From Akkermansiaceae bacterium UBA3385 (GTDB lineage Bacteria > Verrucomicrobiota > Verrucomicrobiia > Verrucomicrobiales > Akkermansiaceae), in assembly GCA_002358905.1 (NCBI GenBank), contig DEPT01000023.1:17705-81704 (forward strand): a DNA stretch of 64,000 nucleotides. Reading direction: 5' to 3'. Position numbers and translations under genes: made by a program. This document shows, one piece after another, positions 17,015 through 25,751 of this stretch. The notes beneath the pieces were generated by a model that saw only the letters and a list, made by a program, of their open reading frames with translations, searched no databases and had not been told where the DNA came from. Positions within the stretch are counted from its first letter, which is position 1, and each line of letters starts with the position of its first letter.

Positions 17015-17042
17015 TTGACGTTGTGAAAAAAAATCGTATACT
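17015..17042 (+). promoter_or_regulatory. Promoter of the 718-aa adhesin
   Basis: TTGACG (17015-17020), 16-base spacer, TATACT (17037-17042), giving a leader of about 70 bases. A small hairpin GCGCGA / TCGCGC (17047-17052 with 17059-17064) sits at the transcript's 5' end and could stabilise the mRNA. Confidence 0.75.
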
Positions 17043-17117
17043 ATCCGCGCGATATTTTTCGCGCTGCCAAATTCCGTTTGCCAGCTATCAAATACATGAC
17101 AAACTCAATTCGTCAAT

Positions 17118-19274
17118 ATGAAATTACATCTGCCTAAACTGCTCTGTGCAGCACTTCTCTGCGCTAACGTAAGCCCCGCTTTTGCTGAGGATTATAATGT
17201 AGGAATTCATACCGGTTCGAACAAGCTTCCCAGCGACTCAGGTAATTATAAGACCTATAATGGAGATGTTACCCTTACTGATTCCGATCGCATGGGTGTG
17301 TTTGCTGAGGATGGAAGACTGCTGGGTGATAAGGATTTCGGCAAGGAAGAATGGAAGACCAAAAGTACCATCGGTAAAGAACTGGTACAAGTATCCTCTG
17401 GTACTGTTGTCAAGAATGTTAACGTTACGGGAACTCTTTCTCTGAATGGTTCTTCTCAGGTTTCCCTTGGTGGTCAGTATAAAACGCCTACTGCTTATCT
17501 TGGCATTGGTAACCTTGGTACTTATGGTTCCAGCATAGATGAATTCACTGGCCTGATTGTGAATAATCTGGAGGTTAACGACAATGCCCAGCTGAATACC
17601 TGGAACACTATTGCAAACAAGGTAACGGTTAATGGCGGCACGGTTAACATTCACACATACCGCGCAGAAGGTAACATGGGCTACCGTTTGGAAGATGCGA
17701 GGGACTCCAAGCAGGTGCAGTTTAAGGAAGAATTGAATATTAACGGTGGTACTGTCACTGTTGGTCACGGTTCGTATATCGACTATACTAACTCCAGTGC
17801 CGCATCCACCCAGAATCCTGAGACGGATTACCACACCATCACGGCTTTTGGTTCGTTCTCCTATGAGGGTAATCCCACTATTGTGGGTAGTACGGTGACT
17901 GGCGTTTCCAGCTATGAAATTAACTCTTCCCAAATCAACCAGACGGATGGTACCTTGATTGTAAGAGGTAAGTCTCTCTCTATCGGTGGGCTGAATATCA
18001 ATCAGTCCGGTGGTAATCTGGAAATTTCCAAGGATACCTATCACTTCCTTGCTGATTACGGCGATAGCACGATTGAGCAGTCCGGTGGTACGATGACTCT
18101 GGGCTGCCTCAAGGCTTTTAACACATACTACGACAGTGTTGTTCAAAGTTTGGAAGAAAATGGTCAGAAGGCGGAAATTAATCCTTCTGTTGCCATTATT
18201 CAGACTGGCGAAGGTGTGATGAACCTGAATGGTGTCAAGTTCACCAATCAGAAGACAGGTGCAGCCTCTACCGAAAAGAGCACTATCGCTCAGTCCGGTA
18301 AGGGTACAATCAATCTGAATGGTGTTTACGAGGGTGCAACCTTCGACATCACTCAGTCCGGTCAGGGTGGAACGATCAACGTGAACGGTTCCCTTTCTGC
18401 TCAGAATGTGAACCAGTCCAACGGTGGCACTATCAAAGTGTCCGATAGCGCTGTCCTGGAAGCCACTGAGGTGAATGCCGGGCAGGTGAAGATTGAGGGC
18501 GCTGCTCTGAGCGGTGGTTCCATCAGCACTGTAGAGAACAAGGTGACTATCGATGGTGATCTTGCCGCTGCCGATGTGACGGTGAACGGTGGTGAACTTC
18601 GCAATGAAGGACACATGGTGGTGAGCGGTCACATTGTGCTGAAGGATGGCAGCTCCCTGGTGAACAAGGGTACAATTTCCGCAAGCTCCGCTTATGCTCT
18701 CATGATGACTGATGAGCAGGCTGCCGAGATGCTGAATGTCGGCGTGACTGATCTGATTGTCGTGGAAGCTGGTGCAACGCTCGATAATCTGGAGGGTAAC
18801 ATTGAAGCCAGTGTGCTGGTGCAGGGTGGTACGGTGACTCTGGCCACCGGCAGCACCCAGGATATCACCATGGAATCCGGCGAAATCTTCGTGACGGGCC
18901 AGGTGGAGACCGGTTCCCTTACGCTGAAGGGCGGTACCATCAACTTCTCCGAAGGTGCAAGCGTGGAGCTTCGTGACGGAGATATGCTTGACCTGAACGG
19001 CGCAACGATCGTTATCAATGTGGAGGATGTGAGCAACATGGTGGATTCTACCATCGTGGATCTGTTCAACACCACCGATGAGTCTGCTATCTCTAATCTA
19101 GCGGGTACGAAGGTGCAGTTTGTGGATCAGAACAACGCTACTGTTTCCGGTACCATCACGGGTACGGTTGAAAATGGTGGCGGTAGCATGACAGTTCTTC
19201 TGCCCGAGCCCACTACGGCTACGCTTTCTCTGCTGGCTCTCGCGGGCCTGGCCATGCGTCGCCGCCGCAAGTAA
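17118..19274 (+). CDS. Secreted beta-helix adhesin-like protein with PEP-CTERM sorting tail
   Basis: 718 residues. A Sec signal peptide (MKLHLPKLLCAALLCA, cleavage after AFA) opens the protein. The body consists of short imperfect repeats rich in Asn, Gly, Ser and Thr, such as IAQSGKGTINLNGV, ITQSGQGGTINVNGS and VNGGTVNIHT, the pattern of a right-handed beta-helix. The last residues (PEPTTATLSLLALAGLAMRRRRK) form a PEP-CTERM tail: PEP motif, hydrophobic segment and basic end, recognised in other bacteria by exosortases that fix the protein at the surface. It begins with the same six residues as the giant protein at 49141 and is a smaller paralogue lacking the protease domain. It has its own promoter and terminator. 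A surface adhesin or matrix component is the likely role; the ligand is unknown. Confidence 0.85.
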   Translation: MKLHLPKLLCAALLCANVSPAFAEDYNVGIHTGSNKLPSDSGNYKTYNGDVTLTDSDRMGVFAEDGRLLGDKDFGKEEWKTKSTIGKELVQVSSGTVVKNVNVTGTLSLNGSSQVSLGGQYKTPTAYLGIGNLGTYGSSIDEFTGLIVNNLEVNDNAQLNTWNTIANKVTVNGGTVNIHTYRAEGNMGYRLEDARDSKQVQFKEELNINGGTVTVGHGSYIDYTNSSAASTQNPETDYHTITAFGSFSYEGNPTIVGSTVTGVSSYEINSSQINQTDGTLIVRGKSLSIGGLNINQSGGNLEISKDTYHFLADYGDSTIEQSGGTMTLGCLKAFNTYYDSVVQSLEENGQKAEINPSVAIIQTGEGVMNLNGVKFTNQKTGAASTEKSTIAQSGKGTINLNGVYEGATFDITQSGQGGTINVNGSLSAQNVNQSNGGTIKVSDSAVLEATEVNAGQVKIEGAALSGGSISTVENKVTIDGDLAAADVTVNGGELRNEGHMVVSGHIVLKDGSSLVNKGTISASSAYALMMTDEQAAEMLNVGVTDLIVVEAGATLDNLEGNIEASVLVQGGTVTLATGSTQDITMESGEIFVTGQVETGSLTLKGGTINFSEGASVELRDGDMLDLNGATIVINVEDVSNMVDSTIVDLFNTTDESAISNLAGTKVQFVDQNNATVSGTITGTVENGGGSMTVLLPEPTTATLSLLALAGLAMRRRRK

Positions 19275-19298
19275 TGCTTGTCAAAGTTGAGTAAGTGT

Positions 19299-19335
19299 CT
19301 GCCCGGTCCGGAATCCTCCGGATCGGGCAGTTTTG
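19299..19335 (+). terminator. Terminator of the 718-aa adhesin
   Basis: Fourteen-base stem CTGCCCGGTCCGGA / TCCGGATCGGGCAG (19299-19312 with 19317-19330, one G-T-type mismatch) followed by TTTT. Confidence 0.85.
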
Positions 19336-19345
19336 TAATCTGGAG

Positions 19346-19398
19346 ATTTGTCATGGGAGTAAATTTGTCGGAGTTTGGGACTTTAGTCCCGTAAACTT
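19346..19398 (-). repeat. Imperfect repeat, right copy flanking the adhesin
   Basis: The reverse complement reads CGGGACTAAAGTCCC then CCGACAAAT and GACAAATC, matching 16805-16859. Together the copies form an inverted pair around the adhesin gene. Confidence 0.55.
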
Positions 19399-19577
19399 AA
19401 GCGGTTATGAGATGGAATATCTTTCTGCGAAAGAACAGGAGCCCCTCTGCAAATCCTTGGTTAAACGTTGCCGTGCGAGTCGTTTTGCTGTTAAATCGCG
19501 GGCACGAACCCGCAATGAAATTTGTCACAGGTGAGGCGGGGTGAATCCGGGCATTTTACATAAGACTTACATCAGCC

Positions 19578-19605
19578 TTGCCAAGTGGGCGGAATCAGGT
19601 ATAAT
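19578..19605 (+). promoter_or_regulatory. hisS promoter
   Basis: TTGCCA (19578-19583), 16-base spacer, perfect TATAAT (19600-19605), leader of about 27 bases. It lies inside the apparent upstream extension of the hisS frame and so excludes the earlier start at 19585. Confidence 0.75.
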
Positions 19606-19638
19606 GGGCGCGAACAACTCATTTATTCATTTAACACT

Positions 19639-20913
19639 ATGCCTGACGCACGATTCCAACCGCTGCCCGGATTCCGCGATTTTGCCCCGCAGGAATGCGC
19701 ATTCCGCAACTATCTGTTCAACACTTGGCGGCGTGTGGCGCATCGTTATGGCTTTGTGGAATGGGAAGCTCCCACCATTGAATCCACGGAGCTGTACCTC
19801 AAGAAATCCGGAGGTGAGCTGCCTACCCAGCTTTTCCGTTTCAAGGACCAAGGCGAGCGCGATATTACCGTGCGCCCGGAGCTCACGGCTTCCCTTGGCC
19901 GCATTGCCGCAGCCTATCAGCGTGAATACACCAAGCCGCTCAAGTGGTTTGAGATTGGCTCTTGCTTCCGTTACGAAAAGCCTCAGAAGGGTCGACTTCG
20001 TGAGTTTGTGCAGTTCAATGCCGATATTCTGGGCGAGGCCGGGGAGGGGTCCGATGCCGAACTGATTTCCCTGGCCATTGACTGCATGCGTGAGTTTGGT
20101 TTTACCGCCAATGATTTCGTGGTGCGAATCTCTGACCGCGAGGTGTGGCTCAAGTATGCTGCTGACAATGGCGTGGAAGAAGAACGTGTACCTGATTTCC
20201 TGGCCATTATCGATAAGTTTGAGCGTGACCGTCCCGAATATTGCCAGGAAAAGCTGGATGCCTTCGGCATGAAACGCGAGGACCTGGTGAATTTCATTGC
20301 CAATCCGCCCGCCGGTTGTTCCCCCCGCTATGATGCGGTGTTGGCAGAACTGCAGGCCCGTGGTCTGGAGGACTATGTGAAGCTGGACCTTTCCGTGGTA
20401 CGAGGCCTTGCCTATTACACCGGGCTGGTGTTCGAGATTTTCGACAAGGGACACACCCTCCGCGCCGTGGCCGGCGGTGGCCGATACAATGGCCTGGTTT
20501 CCACGCTCTCCAATGGAGCTGTGGATATGCCGGCTACGGGTTTTGCCATGGGTGATGCGGTGATTGCCCACCTTATCGAGGCATGCCCGGCGGCCCGTGA
20601 ACTGCGCGATGCTGCGCTCAAGACCTCTCAGGTGGATGTGTGCATGGTGTTGGCTGCACCGGAGAAGCGCCCGCAGATGCTTGGCCTTGCTTCGGCTCTG
20701 CGCGATGCTGGTTTGCGGGTTGATCTGCCCCTGGCTCCTGCCAAGATGGGCAACCAGCTGAAGCGTGCGGAAAAGATTGGCGCACGTTATGCCGTTATCA
20801 TCGGTTCTGAGTATCCCGAACTGGAGCTCAAGAACATGCTCACTCGAGAATCCATGCACGCCTCTCCCAATGGGCTCATGGCCGAGCTGCTGGGCGATGA
20901 TGAAGAAGTGTAA
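19639..20913 (+). CDS. hisS: Histidyl-tRNA synthetase
   Basis: A 424-residue class II aminoacyl-tRNA synthetase charging tRNA-His. Motif 1 region: LPGFRDFAPQE at the N-terminus; motif 2: FEIGSCFRYEKPQKGRLREF; the histidine-specific loop GLAYYTGLVFEIF with the substrate-contact residues; motif 3 around GGGRYNGLV and PATGFAMG; then a C-terminal anticodon-binding domain (VCMVLAAPEKRPQ onward). The frame is open 18 codons further up (19585), but the promoter at 19578-19605 overlaps that part, so the ATG at 19639 is the start. Length is normal. A transglutaminase-like gene follows after 29 bases and may be cotranscribed. Confidence 0.95.
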   Translation: MPDARFQPLPGFRDFAPQECAFRNYLFNTWRRVAHRYGFVEWEAPTIESTELYLKKSGGELPTQLFRFKDQGERDITVRPELTASLGRIAAAYQREYTKPLKWFEIGSCFRYEKPQKGRLREFVQFNADILGEAGEGSDAELISLAIDCMREFGFTANDFVVRISDREVWLKYAADNGVEEERVPDFLAIIDKFERDRPEYCQEKLDAFGMKREDLVNFIANPPAGCSPRYDAVLAELQARGLEDYVKLDLSVVRGLAYYTGLVFEIFDKGHTLRAVAGGGRYNGLVSTLSNGAVDMPATGFAMGDAVIAHLIEACPAARELRDAALKTSQVDVCMVLAAPEKRPQMLGLASALRDAGLRVDLPLAPAKMGNQLKRAEKIGARYAVIIGSEYPELELKNMLTRESMHASPNGLMAELLGDDEEV

Positions 20914-20942
20914 GGAACCCTGTCTGCCCGCTGCTGCTGGAG

Positions 20943-22010
20943 ATGCTGCGCCGCCTTTCAGCACTGTTGCTTCCGGGGCTGCTGCTGCAGTGCGCACCGG
21001 CCGTGTCGGTGCACAGTGTGCCGCAGCAGCCTAAGGCCAGGATTCAGAGTGCGCCTGAGCCTGTGGTGAGAACCCAGGCCCAGCTTGAATCCTCTTTTGC
21101 GGGGTGGACCGCCAGTGCCCGGAATCCCATTAATTTCCGCCTGGATGGCGAGTTGAAGGGAAAATGGCGCCAGTTGCTGAACGAGCATGTATGGGGAGAA
21201 GTGGCGCGCCGCTGCACCACTGCTTTCATGGAGTCTGGGCAGGTTTCTCTTACTCTGGAATACAGGGATTATGTAAGACTGAATGCTGCTTTTCGCAATC
21301 CTGCGTTCCGGGTATCCCTGGCTCCGGATGAGGAAGCTGTGCTTCGCTATGCTGAACAGCGGGTGCGGCAACTTCTGCGCCCTGGTATGACCGATGCGCA
21401 GAAAGCACTTGCTCTGCACGATTTTCTGATAAATACGGCCCGGTACGAAGAAGATGGCGGCTGCAATGTAGCTGATGTGCTGCGAGGTGGTGCCGGCTGC
21501 TGCGAGGCATACGGCGCAGCCATGTGCGTGCTGCTGGAAATTGCCGGTATCCCATCTCGTTTTGTGACCGGCAGAGCCAAAGGCCCTCACGCATGGAACA
21601 TGGCCCGGCTCGATGGTACCTGGTACCACATAGATGCAACATGGGATGATCCTGTTATCGGGGATGGCTCCCGCCAGGAAGTTTCTCATGCCTGGTTCTG
21701 CTTGTCGGATGCTGAAATGTCCCGTACCCACCAATGGAACCGGGCTTCCTATCCTGCCACGGGCAATACGACAGCCGCTTACTACCGTCAGTCGGGTACT
21801 TATTTCACCAGCTTTGAAGCTTATTGGCAGGCTGCCATGGCAGCCTGGCGTCGTGGGAAAAAACGGTTTGAAGGCTACCTGACCACCTACGGCAGCCCCG
21901 GGCAGTTCCAGCGCAACCTGCAGCGCTCGGTCTCCCGGAATACCCCGAATCAATTCCGCTGGACCGGTCCGGAGTCTTCCTCCGGTCCCGTCATCCTTAC
22001 GTTCGAGTGA
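20943..22010 (+). CDS. Exported transglutaminase-like protein, possible lipoprotein
   Basis: 355 residues. The N-terminus is a signal sequence (LSALLLPGLLLQCAP); the cysteine could be lipidated, although LLQC is a poor lipobox. From about residue 150 there is a transglutaminase-like core: GAGCCEAYGAAMC with the catalytic cysteine, HAWNMARLDGTW with the histidine, and HIDATWDDP with the aspartate, so the Cys-His-Asp triad is complete. In bacteria such domains act as cysteine proteases or amidases, or cross-link proteins, outside the cytoplasm. It follows hisS by 29 bases, possibly in one transcript. It is a relative of the double-domain protein at 35129, which lacks the cysteines. The substrate is unknown. 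Confidence 0.8.
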   Translation: MLRRLSALLLPGLLLQCAPAVSVHSVPQQPKARIQSAPEPVVRTQAQLESSFAGWTASARNPINFRLDGELKGKWRQLLNEHVWGEVARRCTTAFMESGQVSLTLEYRDYVRLNAAFRNPAFRVSLAPDEEAVLRYAEQRVRQLLRPGMTDAQKALALHDFLINTARYEEDGGCNVADVLRGGAGCCEAYGAAMCVLLEIAGIPSRFVTGRAKGPHAWNMARLDGTWYHIDATWDDPVIGDGSRQEVSHAWFCLSDAEMSRTHQWNRASYPATGNTTAAYYRQSGTYFTSFEAYWQAAMAAWRRGKKRFEGYLTTYGSPGQFQRNLQRSVSRNTPNQFRWTGPESSSGPVILTFE

Positions 22011-22163
22011 TTACTTTTGTCGGCTCCGTGAGCCCACGGAGTGGACTTTTGAGTTCCGAGTGGTTATTCGCTTCTGTCTCCGGCTACGCTCGTGTCTGAA
22101 CCGGTAGCTATGGGGGCGCAAATCGGTTTGCCTGAATGACTTGCCGGATGGAACGCGGCAAAT

Positions 22164-22967
22164 TCACAGAACCAGAGCCATGATGAGCATGCCGGTGGCC
22201 ACGCCGTAGATGCTCAGGTGGTGGTGGCCCCAGCGTTCGGCCATGGGCAGGAGTTCGTCAAAGGAAATGTAGACCATGATACCAGCAACCGCAGCAAAGA
22301 GCACGGCCAGCAGGGTGGGGCTCAGGAAAGGCAGCAGAATGAGCATACCCACGAGGGCTCCCAGTGGTTCGGCCAGACCTGAAAGCAATGCCCAGTTGAA
22401 TGCCTTGCGACGGCTGCCGGTGCCGTAGAGCAGGGGAAGTGCCACGGCAATGCCTTCCGGCACGTTGTGGATGGCCACGGCCAGGGCTACAGAGGTGGCA
22501 ATACCTGTGTTGTCAAAAGCAGAGGCCACTGTGGCTATACCTTCCGGAAAGTTGTGAATGGCAATGGCCAGGGTGAAGAGCAGGGCGGAGCGACGCAACT
22601 TGGCATTGCCAGAGAATTCTCCCGTGGGCTTCACGCCTTCCAGACTTCCCGGAGTCGGCACTTCGTGCGGGTTTTCGTCTTCCGGAATCAGGCGGTCGAT
22701 GATACAGGCCAGGGCCATGCCTCCGAAGAATGCCACCGTTGTAATCAGTTTGGCATTTTCTGCAAGCATTTCTGCGGCTGCGGGCATAAGCTCCATGAAA
22801 GAGATATACACCATTACACCCGCGCTGGCACCCAGCGCAAAGGTGAGCATACGTGTGTCGGTGCGCTTTACGAAAAGCGCCAGCGCTGCACCGATGCCGG
22901 TGCTCAGACCTGCCAGCAGGGAGAGCCCCCCGCCCAGCAGAAGATTATCCTGTATGCCCGTCAGCAT
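22164..22967 (-). CDS. zupT: ZIP family metal transporter ZupT
   Basis: A 267-residue inner membrane importer for zinc and other divalent cations. There are eight hydrophobic segments. The conserved metal-binding helices IV and V are clear: AIHNFPEGIATVASAF and AIHNVPEGIAVALPLL, in which His, Asn, Pro, Glu and Gly line the transport path. The loop between helices III and IV is short and polar (RLIPEDENPHEVPTPG). Length fits ZupT/GufA-type members. The promoter is a near-consensus TTGACA, 17, TAAACT placed 6 bases before the ATG, giving a leaderless transcript. No zur-type operator was identified by eye. It converges with the transglutaminase-like gene. Confidence 0.9.
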   Translation of the reverse strand: MLTGIQDNLLLGGGLSLLAGLSTGIGAALALFVKRTDTRMLTFALGASAGVMVYISFMELMPAAAEMLAENAKLITTVAFFGGMALACIIDRLIPEDENPHEVPTPGSLEGVKPTGEFSGNAKLRRSALLFTLAIAIHNFPEGIATVASAFDNTGIATSVALAVAIHNVPEGIAVALPLLYGTGSRRKAFNWALLSGLAEPLGALVGMLILLPFLSPTLLAVLFAAVAGIMVYISFDELLPMAERWGHHHLSIYGVATGMLIMALVL

Positions 22968-22973
22968 GCGCGT

Positions 22974-23002
22974 AGTTTAGCCGTTTTTATGTGCGGTGTC
23001 AA
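22974..23002 (-). promoter_or_regulatory. zupT promoter, leaderless geometry
   Basis: Minus strand TTGACA (23002-22997), 17-base spacer, TAAACT (22979-22974), 6 bases before the ATG. Confidence 0.75.
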
Positions 23003-23085
23003 CGTTAATGCCCGGTTCTAACGGAACGCAATGCGTATTTTTGCGTTCATCTTTTTTGTATAACAGGCATAAGTCCATGTTTTTT

Positions 23086-23101
23086 GCTCGCCATGGCGAG
23101 C
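23086..23101. promoter_or_regulatory. Perfect 16-base palindrome at the -35 position of the PilT-like gene
   Basis: GCTCGCCATGGCGAGC is its own reverse complement. It sits 9 bases upstream of TAGACT (23111-23116), where a -35 box would be, which suggests an activator or repressor site. The ATG follows the -10 box by 14 bases. Confidence 0.5.
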
Positions 23102-23130
23102 GGAAAGTGGTAGACTGAACGGCAACCGAC

Positions 23131-24543
23131 ATGAGCGATTCTACTTATATCTATGATAACGTTGGTGAGTACCTGAAGCTGGGTAAGACCATCTACAGCC
23201 CCACCATGTACCTTGGGCCGGGGCTTCAGCCGTACTGGATGCAGGCCGGTGCTTACACCCCTGTGGCCGAAACTGCGGGCGTGTTGACGGCAGAGGATAC
23301 AAACAAGCTGGTGGAAAGCTGCACCACGGCAGAACAGCGTGCTGAACTTGCAGAAAAGGGCGTAGTGGATTTTATTACTGAAGGACCTTGCGGCAAGTAC
23401 CATGCATACATCTATGCCCAGGCTGAGGGACCTCTGCTGATTCTTCTTTCTCTGCATGTGGACGATTTCCTCAAGCAGGGTGTTGATGCCAAGTGCTCGG
23501 ATATTCACCTGCCTTCCTGCAATCCTCCTTCCTGGCGCCGATTCGGTACCCTGCAGCCCATGTGGGAGGGCGCTCCCGTGCTTACCAAGGATGACACCCT
23601 GGCCCTGGTCAACAGCTTCCTGGGTGAAAAGGAATGGACCCGCCTGAAGGAAATCGGGGACGTGGACTTTGCGTACCAGAATGACCTGGGGCGTTACCGT
23701 ACCTCCGTCATTTCCCAGCGCCTGGGCTATGATATCTGCTACCGTATCATCAACAGCCGCGTGTTCTCCATGAAGGAAATCAACCTTCCGACCGAATTCG
23801 TGGAGCCGCTCACCCGCTTCACTAACGGTATCATTCTGGTGACCGGTGCTGTGGGTTCCGGTAAATCCACCACGCTGGCATCTATCATTGATTTCATCAA
23901 CAGCGACCGCCACGATCACATCATCACCATGGAAGATCCCATCGAAACGGTGTTCGAATGCAAGGGCTGCCATGTGAACCAGCGTGAGGTACACACTCAT
24001 ACCGAATCCTTCGGCCGTGCTCTGCGTGCAGCTCTGCGTGAAGACCCGGATGTCATCATGGTGGGTGAAATGCGTAACCTGGAGACCATTTCTCTGGCTC
24101 TTTCCGCTGCAGAAACGGGTCACCTTGTGCTGGGTACACTGCATACCGGCTCCGCGGCCCGTACGATTGACCGTATTCTGGATGCATTCCCCGTGGAGGA
24201 GCAGGACCACATTCGCGTGATGGTATCCGAATCCCTTCGTGGCATCTTCTCCCAGCAGCTCGTTCCTCGAAAGGATGGCAAGGGCCGTGTGATGGCTCTG
24301 GAACTCCTGGTGAACAATGCTGCTGTGGCCAACTCCATCCGTGAAGGTAAGACCTTCATGATTCCGGGCTTTATTCAGACCGGTAAGAACCAGGGTATGC
24401 GCCTGATGGATGATTCCCTGCAGCAGTTGTATCTCGATGGCATCATTGCCGGCGAGGAATGCCTGAGCCGCGCTACTGACCGCGTGATGATGGAGAAGTT
24501 CCTGAACGAACACCCCGAACCCGCAGCCCCCGCACAGGCCTGA
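23131..24543 (+). CDS. PilT/PilU-type ATPase with duplicated N-terminal domain
   Basis: 470 residues, about 100 longer than PilT. The C-terminal ATPase has Walker A TGAVGSGKSTT, the Asp box around ITMEDPIETVF, the His box and Walker B-like VIMVGEMRNLETISLAL, so it should power pilus retraction or related motion at the inner membrane. Residues ~110-220 form the normal N-terminal PAS-like domain (CSDIHLPSCNPP). Residues ~1-105 look like a second, more diverged copy: MYLGPGLQP aligns with DLHLSEGEPP of PilT, LTAEDTNKLVES with LTHEEMVELMEP, and VDFITE with ADFAYE. It is followed after 31 bases by an ordinary pilT gene. The extra domain may regulate hexamer assembly. Confidence 0.85.
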   Translation: MSDSTYIYDNVGEYLKLGKTIYSPTMYLGPGLQPYWMQAGAYTPVAETAGVLTAEDTNKLVESCTTAEQRAELAEKGVVDFITEGPCGKYHAYIYAQAEGPLLILLSLHVDDFLKQGVDAKCSDIHLPSCNPPSWRRFGTLQPMWEGAPVLTKDDTLALVNSFLGEKEWTRLKEIGDVDFAYQNDLGRYRTSVISQRLGYDICYRIINSRVFSMKEINLPTEFVEPLTRFTNGIILVTGAVGSGKSTTLASIIDFINSDRHDHIITMEDPIETVFECKGCHVNQREVHTHTESFGRALRAALREDPDVIMVGEMRNLETISLALSAAETGHLVLGTLHTGSAARTIDRILDAFPVEEQDHIRVMVSESLRGIFSQQLVPRKDGKGRVMALELLVNNAAVANSIREGKTFMIPGFIQTGKNQGMRLMDDSLQQLYLDGIIAGEECLSRATDRVMMEKFLNEHPEPAAPAQA

Positions 24544-24574
24544 GCTTAGTTGAACCTTTATCCCGTTTGTTGAA

Positions 24575-25669
24575 ATGAAGAATAAAATTGACGTGTTTTT
24601 CCAGGCTCTGGTGGACCAGGGTGGTTCTGACCTTCACCTTTCCGAAGGTGAGCCGCCGAAGGTTCGCGTGCATGGCGATGTGACGGCTATTCGTGAGGAG
24701 CCTCTCACTCACGAGGAGATGGTAGAGCTCATGGAGCCCATCTGCCCGCCTAAGCTCTGGAAGGAGTTCTGCGAAATCGGTGATGCCGACTTTGCCTATG
24801 AAATGGACGAGAAATCCCGTTTCCGTTGCAATTTCATGAAGCAACAGCGCGGCTATTGCTGTGTGTTCCGTCTCATTCCCACCAAGATTCTCACCCTTGA
24901 GCAGCTGAATGTGCCGGAGCAGATTAAGCGATTCGGCGAGATGCGCTCCGGTCTTGTACTGGTGACCGGCCCCACCGGTTCCGGTAAGTCCACGACACTG
25001 GCTGCTCTTATTGACTATATCAACACGAACTTTGCCCGCCACATCATCACGGTGGAGGAACCTATCGAATTCGTGCATCCCAGCAAGAAGAGTATCATTA
25101 CCCAGCGTGAAGTGCCGAATAATTGCCCGACCTTCGCCGATGGTTTGCGTGCTTCTCTGCGCGAGGATGCCGACATTGTGCTGGTGGGCGAAATGCGCGA
25201 CCTGGAGACTATTTCCCTTGCTCTCACGGCTGCTGAAACCGGTCTGCTCGTATTCGGTACGCTGCACACCAACAACGCCCGCAAGACGGTAGACCGTATC
25301 ATCGACGTGTTCCCGGCAGAGCAGCAGTCCCAGGCCCGCACTATGCTGGCCGGCTCGCTTCGCGGTGTGGTGGCGCAGCTGCTCATGAAGCGCTGCGATA
25401 AGCCCGGCCGTGTGGCAGTGAATGAAATCCTCTTTGCCACACCGGCTGTGAGTGCCATTATTCGCGAAGGTGCCACTCAGAAACTGGCTGACGTTATTAC
25501 CGGCGGTAAAGGGCTGGGTATGCAGTTTATGGACGATGCCATCTGGCAGAAGCTGCAGCAGGGGCTCGTCTCTGCGGAAGAGGCCTACATGAAGGCCATT
25601 GATAAGGCTCGTTTCAAGAACTTCCTTCCCAAGGAACTTCAGAATATGGCCAACGCCGGCGGCGCATAA
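24575..25669 (+). CDS. pilT: Twitching motility/pilus retraction ATPase PilT
   Basis: A 364-residue hexameric ATPase that depolymerises type IV pili. The N-terminal domain carries SDLHLSEGEPPKVRVHGD. Walker A is TGPTGSGKSTT, the Asp box ITVEEPIEFV, Walker B VLVGEMRDLETISLAL, and the His box VFGTLHTNNA. The C-terminal conserved region appears as EILFATPAVSAIIREG. Length and all motifs are standard. It lies in the same operon as the longer PilT-like gene upstream, with no clear ribosome binding site in the 31-base gap, and the unit ends at the terminator at 25699. No pilin or PilB gene is in the window. Confidence 0.93.
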   Translation: MKNKIDVFFQALVDQGGSDLHLSEGEPPKVRVHGDVTAIREEPLTHEEMVELMEPICPPKLWKEFCEIGDADFAYEMDEKSRFRCNFMKQQRGYCCVFRLIPTKILTLEQLNVPEQIKRFGEMRSGLVLVTGPTGSGKSTTLAALIDYINTNFARHIITVEEPIEFVHPSKKSIITQREVPNNCPTFADGLRASLREDADIVLVGEMRDLETISLALTAAETGLLVFGTLHTNNARKTVDRIIDVFPAEQQSQARTMLAGSLRGVVAQLLMKRCDKPGRVAVNEILFATPAVSAIIREGATQKLADVITGGKGLGMQFMDDAIWQKLQQGLVSAEEAYMKAIDKARFKNFLPKELQNMANAGGA

Positions 25670-25698
25670 GGCCAGGTGTTGATTTTTGTGTGAATAAA

Positions 25699-25735
25699 GC
25701 GGGCATTGGGAGTTTTCCCAATGCCCGCTGTTTTG
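25699..25735 (+). terminator. Terminator of the pilT operon
   Basis: Thirteen-base stem GCGGGCATTGGGA / TCCCAATGCCCGC (25699-25711 with 25716-25728) followed by TGTTTTG. Convergent genes lie on either side. Confidence 0.85.
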
Positions 25736-25751
25736 TTGAGAACGGGAGCGT

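Larger units (their letters stand above)
16659..17117. other. AT-rich spacer before the PEP-CTERM adhesin
   Basis: No supported gene. It holds the flavodoxin promoter (16666-16695), an imperfect repeat (16805-16859) related in inverted orientation to 19346-19398, several short hairpins and T runs around 16890-16940, and the adhesin promoter at 17015-17042. Confidence 0.6.
19275..19638. other. Spacer between the adhesin and hisS
   Basis: No supported gene. It contains the adhesin terminator, the right copy of the imperfect flanking repeat, a palindrome-like GGGACTTTAGTCCC (19377-19390), and the hisS promoter. Confidence 0.6.

Noticed and set aside
19585..19638. An 18-codon N-terminal extension of HisS
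   Set aside because: The hisS promoter's -10 box lies inside it, and family proteins begin at the later ATG.
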